Source: Uranotaenia lowii
Taxonomy: Eukaryota; Arthropoda; Insecta; Diptera; Culicidae
Assembly (NCBI RefSeq): GCF_029784155.1
Contig: NC_073693.1
Coordinates: forward strand, 110,670,683 to 110,734,682
DNA length: 64,000 bases
Reading direction: 5' to 3'
Shown: positions 1-10,751 of the stretch, piece after piece
Numbering within the stretch: the stretch's first letter is position 1
How the letters are laid out: each line of letters opens with the position of its first letter
Made by a program: the position numbers and the translations under genes
Notes under the pieces: model-generated
Seen by the model: the letters and a program-made list of their open reading frames with translations, nothing else
Databases searched by the model: none
What the model was told of the DNA's origin: nothing

Positions 1-1809
1 AATTTGAAATTTTAGAATCGGCTAAAACACCCACTCCCCACCGGTGTAGGAGCAAATTTAAAACGGAAACACTTTGATTGCAGAAACTCAATAATTGAGA
101 AGGAAAAACCCATTTTATTAGAAAAATTGCATAAGTTTAGAGTTTCACGGTTAATTGTCTTTAAATTAATTCTACGAATATTCTTTTTGATAGAACAATG
201 ATTTAAACTATTCTACCAGGATTTCATTAATTTAAAAGCAAAAATGACTACACAACGAGGAAAAAAGGTCAATTGAAACAATTCTTCAATTTATTCAATC
301 AAATTTCTTTGAATCAATGAAATAAAATTTTATTAAAATGAAATGAAAAAGCAATTTTTTTTTTCAAAGTTATTGCTGGCATTGATAAGGAAACGAGAAA
401 TGTTTATCCCAAAGTCAAAGGAAATTTTCCTTTGATTTGTCGACATTTTTGTTTGACAAAAACTTGTTTCACTATTTGCAAATTTATGGATGGATACAGA
501 AAAATATGCTGATATTGACGAAAACTCCGAGCAATCCATACGAAACTAAACTGCCCCTACTTTCATAACAGTCCCATATGCAAAAACAAGCAAGCGAGAA
601 AATCAGCTTTTTCTGTTTTGGAATATATTTTGAAATTGTGACCACAACTTTCAGCATAAACGACAGTATAAACGAAAAACATTAGATGAAATGTGTTCTA
701 GGTTGTCATAATAAATCGTAACACCTGAAATTTTCAAAATTGGGTCATTGGTAAGGTCGGGAGCACCATTTTTTTCGTTATGGGACTGTTATGCGAGCAT
801 ATTTCAAACCTTTTTTAAATCTACTCGCATAACAGTCCCATACAGAATATGTTTTTGTCACCAAACTTCTTCCTAAGACTTAAATTTGATCATTTTTGAA
901 CCTTTCAATACAATTTTCATTAAAAGAAACATACTTTTGGAAAAATATCGTGAATTCCGCATTGTAAGTTGAATCTTTTTACGATTTTTGATTACATCTG
1001 ATAATTTTTCGCTTAGGAAGACATTTCTTCCTTCTAACTGACCTGGCTTCGAAAACTAGGGTGGATAATTCGACATCGAGTGAGTGAAATCTTTTTTAAA
1101 TGATTCAAAGCAATAAATCAAAGACTATTTCGCCGAAAGAAGCATTGAAAAGTAACCAAATTCGTGGTATTTCACATATGGGACTGTTATGCGGGTATAT
1201 TCCCTATGGGACAGTCACAAGTTGATATTTTTTTTCGAAATTTCTAGAACCAAATTTTTTTTTTATTGTTTTATATTGAAGCCCTATGTTCAAAATGACG
1301 AACTGTCAGGTTAGATAAAAATTGACGAAAATTCATATGGGACTGTTATGCGAGTAGGGGCAGTAAAAATCTCTCAATATCTTAAATAATACAAAAATTA
1401 TAGAACAAACAATAAACATTTATTTTACCTTATCGAAAAAGTATTAAAATTTCCTTTTCATTTTTTTTTTAAATTTTAGAACGCTGGCTGGATTAACAAA
1501 TTCGTCGAGCCCTAATGAAAAGCTTCTTATTTATTTATAAAATCGAGAATAATTTGACATCTATTATTTATACTTGATATGGTTTTTATTAACATCTATT
1601 CTCAATTTATGTTACATATAGGGTGGTTGAAGCGAAAAAAAACATTCAAATAATATCTCAAAAAGAAATTATTATCACACCCAATGTTACCCAAACATGT
1701 GTGAAAGAAATCATTGTTGGCTAAAATTTTCTCACCGTGAACTAAATCGGTCTGTCGTATATTTTGAAATCCTGTTCCAAATTTGCATGAATTTGGAACA
1801 AAGCCGTAT
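1..1809 (+). repeat. Family A repeat, forward unit F1 (left end outside window)
   Basis: This unit matches, in inverted orientation, the unit at 1810-4724. For example, the GC-richer stretch with CCACTCCCCACCGGTG near base 30 recurs inverted near 4620-4640. It is interrupted by the MITE at 551-1363. It abuts the reverse unit at 1810, where a reverse copy begins with AAGGGCTGTCCCAACGGTAG, making a large palindrome. No coding potential is seen. The type of element is not recognised; the termini suggest a TIR or foldback DNA element. Confidence 0.75.
551..1363. mobile_element. TIR MITE nested in F1 (copy 1 of family B)
   Basis: The ends are CTGCCCCTAC and GTAGGGGCAG, followed inward by the motif CATAACAGTCCCATATG. 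The uninterrupted family A sequence near 4110 shows the empty site, giving a short AT target duplication (TAAA). The end motif GGGACTGTTATGCG also recurs inside the element near 785, 825 and 1180. A second copy lies inverted at 42710-43380. There is no ORF, so it is non-autonomous. The superfamily is not assigned. Confidence 0.85.
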
Positions 1810-1983
1810 AAGGGCTGTCCCAACGGTAGATGCAAAACACGGTTTTCGACCACGCTAAAACATTTCGGCTGGCACCGGTGGCGTAAATTTCTGTTTTAAC
1901 ACAGTTATCGATTTCAAAATTCCCAACAGTTATACGCCTTTGTTCCAAATTCATGCAAATTTGGAACAGGATTTCAAAATATA

Positions 1984-2852
1984 CACGGAAAAAAATTGAG
2001 TGGTCATCCCAAAGACGCTGTCATGATAATTTTACCATTTCAGCGCTATAGTATTTTAAACCACGAAAAGTTTATCGTTTTTGTGAAAGTGCGCATGAAA
2101 CAATATTGAAATTACTTTGCACCTGGTAATTTTCGATAACTCTCAATGTTTTTTGTCGAAAATACTATGGTCATGATAATTTCATCATAATTTCTATCAC
2201 AACTACCGTCCGCATAGTAATTTTGACATTGTGGCACCAATTCATATCAACAAAATACTACGCACATCATACTTTTGAGAACAAAACGTATTTGACTCAA
2301 AAACATAAGTGCGTATGATAATTTTACTATGGTAAACATTCTTGTTGTTTACACTAATTCAGGATCATCAATCATCAAACCCGTTTGTAAAAAAAACTAA
2401 TTTTGAGCTGCTTTATAGTTACATAACATTGAAAATCATTCCAGAGCATCGGAAGAACACACTAACATTGACCGACGTGTGTCGGAAGTGTGAATTTTCA
2501 TGTTTCAAATAATGTCATAATGCATGCATGCAAATAAACAAACAAACATACATAGTAATTTTACTATTTAAATCAAGCTCCTCGCTCCTCCTAATCTTTA
2601 TCATAACACATACTAGTTTCATCATGAAACATATTAATTTTACTAGGGACGAAGTAAAACAATGCATCATTTCATTGACAATTTTACTAAAACGCAGTCG
2701 AATTTACTATGCGCAGCAAAATTGGGCACATGGTAAAATACCTATGCGTAAGGTATTATAAACAACAAAACATATTTGACTCAAAAATATGGTCGCCTGT
2801 TGTTCGTTTAAACCACGGATTTAGTATTTTTACTATGCTTTTTTTTTGTGTG
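1984..2852. mobile_element. Non-autonomous TIR element with TA duplication, nested in R1
   Basis: The sequence left of 1984 and right of 2852 joins to give the uninterrupted family A sequence seen near 4890, with TA duplicated at 1982-1983 and 2853-2854. The ends are CACGGAAAAAAA and, inverted, CACACAAAAAAAA. A motif like ATAATTTTACTATG is repeated many times inside in both orientations. There is no transposase ORF. The TA target suggests mobilisation by a Tc1/mariner-type enzyme (inference). Confidence 0.8.
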
Positions 2853-3110
2853 TACGACAGACCGATTTAGTTCACGGTGAGAAAATTTTAGCCAATAATG
2901 ATTTCTTTCACACATGTTTGGGTAACATTGGGTATGATAATAATTACTTTTTGAGATATTATTTGAAGGTTTTTTTTTGCTTCAACCACTCTATACGTAT
3001 CAAAAATTGAGAAAAGATGTTAATAAATAATAGATGTCACATTATTCTCGATTTAATATCATTAAATAAAAAGCTTTTCATTTGGGCTCGACGAATTATT
3101 TAGTGAATCC

Positions 3111-3991
3111 CCCAAGTAACCATAAGCACTAAAGCTTTGCCTTTTTATAGCTTTGCACCAGCATTCAAGTGCTAAATGACACTATATCGGCAAATCAAGT
3201 GCAATTTTGCATTACAACAGCCCTTCGAGTGCATATGCTGCATCATTTCAGAGTTATGCCACTCTTTTAAAATGCAACCAGCATTTTATCAGCTTTGCAC
3301 AATGCGTTTGAATTGCAACATAGCTCTAAATCAGAGTGACAAATGCTATATTTTCTAAGCATTAAATTTGCATTACTTAAGCTTGCTTTAATGCTTTTTA
3401 GCACTGTGTAAGTACTATAGTGGCATTAGGCCAAAGCACATTACCATTGATTTATGCTGAATTAATGCAAATTATGGGCACCGGTTGCCAAAAATTTGAT
3501 TCAAATAGGCCTTTTTTCAAAGATTTTACGGGGACCTGATAGGTTCACAAGCAGAGTTACTGAAAAATGTACGATCCATGAATGTCATGAGTTCGATTCC
3601 AGGTCACCTTCACCCGAAAAATAAGAAAAAATCATCTAGAAAATTCAACCCAAGAGATCCCCTTAATATGCATCAGCGAATATCAAAATAAGCCAAATTC
3701 ATTATCATAGCAGAAAAATGGAGCCAAACAAAAATCGATTTTTTTTTTACCCGGCATGGTTGTACCTCATTTGAACGCCATTTGCATTTTCCCAGCATTT
3801 TGCCCGCCAACGCTATAGCATCAACTTAGCATAGCACAGTGCTTTTATAGGGTTATACCAGTTTCTGCACTAAAGCCGCAGTTAATTTCGCCAAACCTGG
3901 CTCACAGGGTAATATGATGCACAGAATCAAGCTCTATAGCTGACGTTAGAGCAGAATTGGTGCAAGTTTTTAGTGCTTATGGTTACTTGGG
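3111..3991. mobile_element. Non-autonomous TIR element nested in R1
   Basis: Terminal inverted repeats read CCCAAGTAACCATAAGCACT at the left and its complement at 3970-3991. The empty site is visible in the family A copy near 6545, with at most a CC duplication. Inside, GAGTTCGATTCCAGGTC (near 3590) resembles a tRNA B box, but no convincing A box accompanies it. No ORF of note. The superfamily is not assigned. Confidence 0.8.
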
Positions 3992-4724
3992 CCAGTCAGC
4001 GTTCTAAAATTTGAAAAAAAAATAAACGAAAAGAAAATTTATTACTTTTTCGATGAGGTAAAATAAATGTTTATTGTTTGTTCTATAATTTTTGTTTTAT
4101 TTGAGATATTGAGAGATTTTTAGTTTCGTATGGATTGCTCGGAGTTTTCGTCAATATCAACATATTTTGCTGTATCCATACATAAATTTACAAATAGTGA
4201 AACAAGTTTTTGTCAAACAAAATTGTCGAGAAATCAAAGGAAAATTTCCTTTGACTTTGGGATAAACATTTCTCGTTACCTTTATCAATGTCAGCAATAA
4301 CTTGAAAAAAAAAAGCTTTTTCATTCCATTTTAATAAAACCTCATTCCATTGATTTTAAGCAATTTGATTGAATTAATTGAAGAATTGTTTCAATTGACC
4401 TTTTTTCCTCGTTGTGTAGTCATTTTTACTTTTAAATTAATGAAATCCTGGTAGAATAGTTGAAATCATTGTTCTGTCAAAAGGAATATTCGTAGAATTA
4501 ATTTAAAGACAATCAACCGTGAAACTCAAAACGTATGCAATTTTTCCAATAAAATGGGTTTTTTCTTCTCAATTATTGAGTGTCTGCAATGAATGTGTTT
4601 CCGTTTTAGATTTGCTCCTACACCGGTGGGGAGTGGGTGTTTTAGCCGATTCTAAAATTTCAAATTGTGCTAAAACTGGTATACTTAAAACCAATATTTA
4701 CGCCTGAACCGTTGCAGGTGCTCT

Positions 4725-5108
4725 AAGGGCTGTCCCAACGGTAGATGCAAAACACGGTTTTCGACCACGCTAAAACATTTCGGCTGGCACCGGTGGCGTT
4801 AATTGCTGTTTTAGCACAGTTATCGATTTGAAAATTCCCAACAGTTATACGCCTTTGTTCCAAATTAATGCAAATTTGGAACAGGATTTCAAAATATACG
4901 ACAGACCGATTTAGAAACGGTGAGAAAATTTTAGCCAACAATGATTTCTTTCACACATGTTTGGGTAACATTGGGTGTGATAATAATTTCTTTTGGGGAT
5001 ATTATTTGAATGTTTTTTTTTCGCTTCAACCACCCTATACGTAATATAAATTGAGAATAGATGTTAATAAAAACCATATCAAGTATTAATAATAGATGTC
5101 ACATTGGG
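4725..5108 (-). repeat. Family A repeat, reverse unit R2 (truncated)
   Basis: A second reverse unit starts with AAGGGCTGTCCCAACGGTAG immediately after R1 ends, so R1 and R2 are head to tail. It matches R1 to about the CATT at 5105 and is then replaced by the element at 5109-6150. Non-coding. Confidence 0.7.
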
Positions 5109-6150
5109 TGGTATGAAAAAAATTTAGTAATTGCTTTTGCTAAACTGAATCGAGCAGTCGAGCAGTCGTTTAAAGCAATTGCTTCGGTTGTTATGAATAA
5201 AGTTTTTTTTTGACAGCTATTTTCTCAGTCAGGAGCTTTTACTTTTAGAACAAGCTAGTTTGATATGAATAAAGCTCAAATCTGAAGCAATTGCTCGACA
5301 AATCTCATAGAAATTGCTTTATTTTCTAAGCATGCTCGGTAGCAGACTTTTCCAATGAAAAATTCTCTAATAACGTCATGAACTTATCAAATTAGCAATA
5401 TTTCACTTCAAAACAATTCAAAAAGGTATTTTCAACATGTATAAAGAAAAGTCGAAGTGATAACCCAACTTTTTTCATATTCCTGTCGTTGTATAACATC
5501 ATTCGTCTAAGATGACAATAAACAAATCAATTAGTAAATATTTCAAATTTACAAAAAAAATCCGGCTATAGTGGAAGAAGTCCCAATTGGCTCAAAATAA
5601 GAAATAAGTTGTAATAATTTAAAACATTATACAGATCTCTCATTTTTATATAATTTTTTATAATCCTAAGATTTAAAAAAAAATCTAAATTAAAATGCGC
5701 GCCTATTGCCTATTTTTTTATACATCGGATTATCCCGATCCGAATACATGTGGGAGAGCTTATGATAAATAATAAAGTTAGGCCATTTTTTGTTTGACAA
5801 TATTCGAATATGTATTCATTTTTCTTTAAACATCAACATACGAGCACGCATTGACAAAAAAATCCGGTCGTTCTTACACCCACCGCTCGCTTCGTCGACT
5901 TCAAGGCTACTTTAGTCGTACTTTTCAATTTTTTGATCGTCTTCTTTCATTTTACTTTAGAAAACTTCAGATTCTGCTGGTTGGATAGCTCTATTTTTCG
6001 AAGCAAAAGCTATGTTCTAAGACTTTAGTACACATACGCTAAGCAAATGTTTATTCATACCAAACTAAGCAAATGCTTTGGACTTTTGCTTTGATTGATT
6101 TCGAGCTAAGTAAAAGCTACCGAAGCAATTGCTAAACCTTATTCATACCA
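5109..6150. mobile_element. TIR element TGGTATGAA... between family A units
   Basis: The left end begins TGGTATGAA and, about ten bases in, TTTAGTAATTGCTTTTGC. The right end, inverted, begins TGGTATGAATAAGGTTTAGC and continues AATTGCTTCGG. The two flanks are not contiguous in family A: R2 stops and a forward unit resumes at a different point. The insertion was therefore accompanied by rearrangement, or the two units were already juxtaposed. There is no transposase ORF. Confidence 0.65.
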
Positions 6151-6640
6151 ATTCAATTAATTCCTTCAATTAATTCAATCAATTGCTTTGAATCAATGGA
6201 ATAAGGTTTTGTTAAAATGAAATGAAAAAGCATTTTTTTCAAGTTATTGCTGACATTGATAAAGGAAACGAGAAATGTTTATTCCAAAGTCAAACGAAAT
6301 TTTCCTTTGATTTGTCGACATTTTTGTTTGACAAAAACTTGTTTCACTAAATTGTAAATTTATGTATGGATACAAAAAATATGCTGACATTGACGAAAAC
6401 TCCGAGCAATCCATATGAAACTAAAAATCTCCCAATATCTCAAATAAAACAAAAATTATAGAACAAACAATAAACATTTGTTTTACCTCATCGAAAAAGT
6501 ATTAAAATTTTTTTTTCGTTTATTTTTTTCAAATTTTAGAACGCTGACTGGATTCACTAATTCGTCGAGCCCAAATGAAAAGCTTTTTATTCAATTATAT
6601 TAAATCGAGAATAATGTGACATCTATTATTTATACTTGAT

Positions 6641-7478
6641 CAAGGAATATTTAAATAAGGTAGTGCCGAGAGCCATGTTGGATTTTTTTTGTGACGTCTC
6701 AAAAACGATTGTATCGAAAATTTATGTGAGAATGCTAGGAATTTCAAAGAAAAACATGTTTTAGAACGAAATCGAATTCCAATTTCATTTCTATTTTGTT
6801 GTAGGGCCTCTATTCCATTATGTAATGGAGTTTTTTTTGTCCTTTGAAGATTGCATTATGTTTTTTTTTTTTAATTTATTAATTAATGCAATGTCGCCTT
6901 GAAGCTAAAACGTGCAAAAATGAAGAAAATATTAACTTCAAAAAGGTCTAGCTGGTAGATATTGAATGTTCAACTGATTGTCATGATTTTAATCCAACTG
7001 GTTTACCATATACAATTCTTATGTAGAACAATCAAAACTAATTCATGATTGTTAACTCAGTTTACTAAAATGCCAATAAAAGATTGTGGTTTTGTTTAAA
7101 AAAATGCGTTTTGATCACTTTATTGTAATGAGGAGCTTAAACTGCACTGACTTGAACATTTTCATGGAAGACTTTGAACTAATTTTAAAATTTTGCAAAT
7201 TTCAATGGTGAAAACCCACCATTTTTTCGAATTTCGATGGTCTATTTTATTGTAAAATTATATGAAAATGCAACTTTTTTTGTACCCATCTTGAAGAGCA
7301 AGATCCTTCTACAATAGCATGTTTTCAAAGTGGAAAATTTACAGCAGATTCTTCGAATTATCATCGAAAAAGAAAAGTTTCCTAGTAAATGACCAGATTT
7401 TTCGTGATTGTGACGTCTCAGCCTGTACCAATACTAGAGCAGGGCTGCCTTGGCACTACCTTCTTTAAATATTCCTTG
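6641..7478. mobile_element. TIR element with 9-bp duplication, nested in F2
   Basis: The ends are CAAGGAATATTTAAATAAGG and the inverted CAAGGAATATTTAAAGAAGG, both followed by GTAGTGCC. ATACTTGAT is duplicated at 6632-6640 and 7479-7487, and the empty site TTATACTTGATATGG is seen in F1 near 1570. A duplication of 7-9 bp fits hAT- or Mutator-like enzymes; which one cannot be decided here. No transposase. A one-ended relative lies at 57393-57580. Confidence 0.8.
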
Positions 7479-7962
7479 ATACTTGATATGGTTTTTATTA
7501 ACATCTATTCTCAATTTATGTTACATATAGGGTGGTTGAAGCGAAAAAAAAATTCAAATAATATCTCAAAAAGAAACTGTTATCACACCCAATGTTACCC
7601 AAACATGTGTGAAAGAAATCATTGTTGGCTAAAATTTTCTCACCGTGAACTAAATCGGTCTGTCGTATATTTTGAAATCCTGTTCCAAATTTGCATGAAT
7701 TTGGAACAAAGGCGTATAACTGTTTTTTTTTCTGTGATGGTCCCTTAGGCCCATTTGGGTCCTTCCTCCACCCCATACGCATCTTTAGAAGTGGGAGGGA
7801 CTGTTTATCCTATGGATAATTTTGTTTGCATTAGTTTATTCAATTTCAGTACGACTTGTTCGTCTAACTCCCGCGTATGTCCATCACCGTACAATTTTAT
7901 ATCTGATGTATCCTCAGATCTTCATCACTTTTATATGATCCTTTTTAGGATTTGTCATTATT

Positions 7963-10748
7963 TCAAAATATCTGCCTAACGTGTTGTATCGCCTGTTTCT
8001 TGAAAGTATTTATGTTTGCACTATCTTTGATGCTCTGTGGTAAGCTGTTAAACATTTTCAGTCCGTTGTAGAAAATTGATCGTTTAGTCATATCCTTTCT
8101 CGCACTTGGAAGTCTGAAATCTTGGGCTCTTCTTGTATTGTAGCTATGTACATCATTGCCATACTGCAAACCGTCTAGTAGATAGGATGGTAACATTCCG
8201 CTCTTCATTTTAAAAATAAAAATCAAACTGTTATATGCAATCCTCTGTTTGACTGACAACCATTGGAGAATATCGAGCATTAGTGCACTTGGGGTGTATC
8301 GGTTGCATCGTATCACTACTCGCATTATCTTATTTTGAATTCTCTGCAGCCGTTTCGTTTGTGTTTCTGATGCATGAAGTAATATTGTAGCACAGTAATC
8401 GAAGTGCGGCATAATAACAGATTTCACGTAGATTATTTTTGACCAGAAAGTCATATATCTGTTTATTCTACAAAGTACGCCATATTTCACAGCAATTTTC
8501 TTGATTGTGTAGTCTATGTGGGCTATGAAGTTCAATTTTTCATCAACTTGTATTCCTAGGTACTTGACTTGACGAACTCTTTCGATCTCACATCCATCAA
8601 TGAGCAACTTTGGACTAACTCCTATTTTGCGATTCCCAATAATCATCCAGCAGGTTTTATCGAGATTCAGGCACAATTTTCTTTGTTTCAAAAAATCAGC
8701 AATATTTTTCAAATCTGCATTTGTCCTATGTCCTTTCCACTCCAATAGGAGACTGAATCATCTGCAAAAAGTTTTGGATGTCCGTGATGTAAACACCTTT
8801 TCATGTCATTGATGTATAGGATGAATAACAAAGGGCCTAATACGCTTCCTTGGGGAACTCCCAAATTGTTTTCCCTGTATCGTGAGTACGATGAACCATA
8901 TTTTGTTCGTTGCATTCTGTTATCCAAATAACTCTTGAACCAATTTAGAACCGTACCATTGATGCCAATTCTAACCAAAACTTCTAAGAGTTGTAGCCGA
9001 TCAATTGTCTCAAATGCTCTCTTGAAGTCTAGAAACACAGAGACTGTGTAGTTCCCGTTCTCGATGTTTATCTTCCAATTCCGGAGTATAAAGTTCACTG
9101 CGGATTCTGTTGAATGCTGCTTTCTGAATCCAGACTGTTCAGCAATCAATATGTTTTCACACTCAATAAAGTGAACGAATTGCTTTTTTACTGCCAGTTC
9201 TAGTACCTTTTCTTGAATTTCCAACATGTTTATGGGTCGGTATAACGTCGCCTCCCGTGCATTTTTTTGTTTTTCAATAGGAACTATAGTTGAACACTTC
9301 CACGTATTAGGTATTATTCCTAACTGCAAGCTAGTGTTTATAACATATCTCAAAGGATTGGCTAATGTCGGTAAGGAATCCTTAAAAACTCTTAGAGATA
9401 CATTGTCGATACCTGCTGTAGGTTTCATATCGTTCACTATTTCATCAAAATCTTGGCTACTAATTGTTTCGAATGTGTGAAAAATTCCAGTATTGTACAT
9501 AATCTGATTCACGCAGCCATTTGAGCTTGTCGGAATGCTGTTATGAATTTCCATGACGCTATCAATAAAGAAGTCATTAAACTTCTCTGCAATGTCTTTT
9601 TCGTCTGTGATTTCCACTCCGTTAAATGTGACCGAATTAGCAATTGTACTATTAGACTTCATCAATCGTTTTATTGTTTTCCATAATTGTTTTCCATTGG
9701 ATTTGTTTCTCTCCAGCTCGTCTTGAATCGATTTATTTTTTGCCTCTTTGATTTTACGTAAATATTCGTTCCTGACAGCTTTGTATTTTTGCCAATTTCT
9801 TTCGCATTTCGTTCTTAAAAATTGTTTGTAAAGATTATCTCTACGTTTTTTGATTTCACTAAGGGTTCGGGAATACCATTTAGTATCTGACCCAGTACCA
9901 TTTAGTACTAGTTTTTTACGAACAAGTGCATTAACACTATCTTTAAGTAAAAGATCGATACGTCTTACCAACTCATTAAAGTCTGCGCATCTTAAGGTTT
10001 GAATACCTGCCTCAAGAAGTTGACTAAATACAATGTTATTATATCCACTCCAGTCGTTCACCATATGATAGATTTCGGGTCCGCCATCATCGAGTCCAAA
10101 TCCAGCAACAATATTAACTGTCTCATGATCTGATACACGAAAATCAGGAATGGTTGTTGCTTCAGCTCTTTCCACATTTGTGAAAACCAAATCTATTCTA
10201 GAATTGCTTGATGCCGTAATGCGAGTGTCTTCCATAACAATTTGGCGAAAACCATATGCCTCCATGACACGTTTCAAATCTCTGCACTCTGTCTCATTGT
10301 TGAAATTAATGTTAAAATCTCCACAGAAGATATTGTCAATTTCGTCCAGAACAATTTGATTCAACCAAATATTTTCCAAGATATCCAAAAAACGTGTATT
10401 ACTGGCGCTAGGGGAATGATAAATTCCTCCAACGACCATCTGTCTTTTACCATCACTTAGTTTTCCTGCCAGAATCCAATTCATTTCGACATAATCAGTC
10501 AACAGAATGTCAATTTTGAACATATTATGTACATACATTGTAACTCCTCCCGTATGTCTTGAGTGCGAAAAACAGTTGATCATATTATATCCAATAATAT
10601 CCAACGAACTTGCGTTCAAATCTACCGTAAGGTGAGTTTCAACTAAAACTAGAATTTTAGGCTTCAGCTCCTGAACCAACACACATATTTCCTCAAAATT
10701 ATTGGTCAAACCGCATATATTCAGATACACAATATTAGAATTTGATTG
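7963..10748 (-). pseudogene. LINE ORF2: APE endonuclease plus reverse transcriptase, one frameshift
   Basis: The open frame 10748-8709 carries the endonuclease motifs in order (YLNICGL, LVETHL, GGIYHSP, FCGDFNIN, SRIDLVFTN, SDHET). The reverse transcriptase follows (SGFRKQHSTESA, FLDFKRAFETID, GVPQGSVLGPLLF, and the catalytic LFADD box near the end). The frame then breaks at about 8720: the rest of the thumb and C-terminal domain (KTCWMIIGNRK, VKYLGIQVD, MPHFDYCATI) continues in another frame from 8745 to 7963. A single lost base at ~8720-8730 explains this. The enzyme would nick target DNA and prime reverse transcription there. This copy is probably dead because of the frameshift right after FADD. 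Confidence 0.85.
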
Positions 10749-10751
10749 CTA
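10743..10751 (-). promoter_or_regulatory. In-frame TAG CAA TCA between ORF1 and ORF2: candidate stop-codon readthrough signal
   Basis: On the minus strand the bases are AAA TAG CAA TCA AAT. The TAG ends ORF1; the following codons are open and run straight into the ORF2 endonuclease in the same frame (10751 to 10730 is a multiple of three). TAG followed by CAR-YYA is the established leaky-stop context first described in tobamovirus replicase genes. No ATG occurs between the TAG and the first conserved endonuclease motif (YLNICGL). A readthrough fusion, or stop-coupled reinitiation at a non-ATG codon, is therefore the simplest way to make full ORF2. The function is inferred from sequence only. 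Confidence 0.6.

Larger units (their letters stand above)
1810..4724 (-). repeat. Family A repeat, reverse unit R1
   Basis: The unit begins AAGGGCTGTCCCAACGGTAG and, after removal of two nested elements (1984-2852 and 3111-3991), is about 1.16 kb. It ends directly against the start of the next reverse unit at 4725. Its far end shows weak inverted similarity to its start (CAACGGT, GGTTTT, TTTTAGCAC spaced alike), which suggests an old TIR element. No protein is encoded. Confidence 0.7.
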
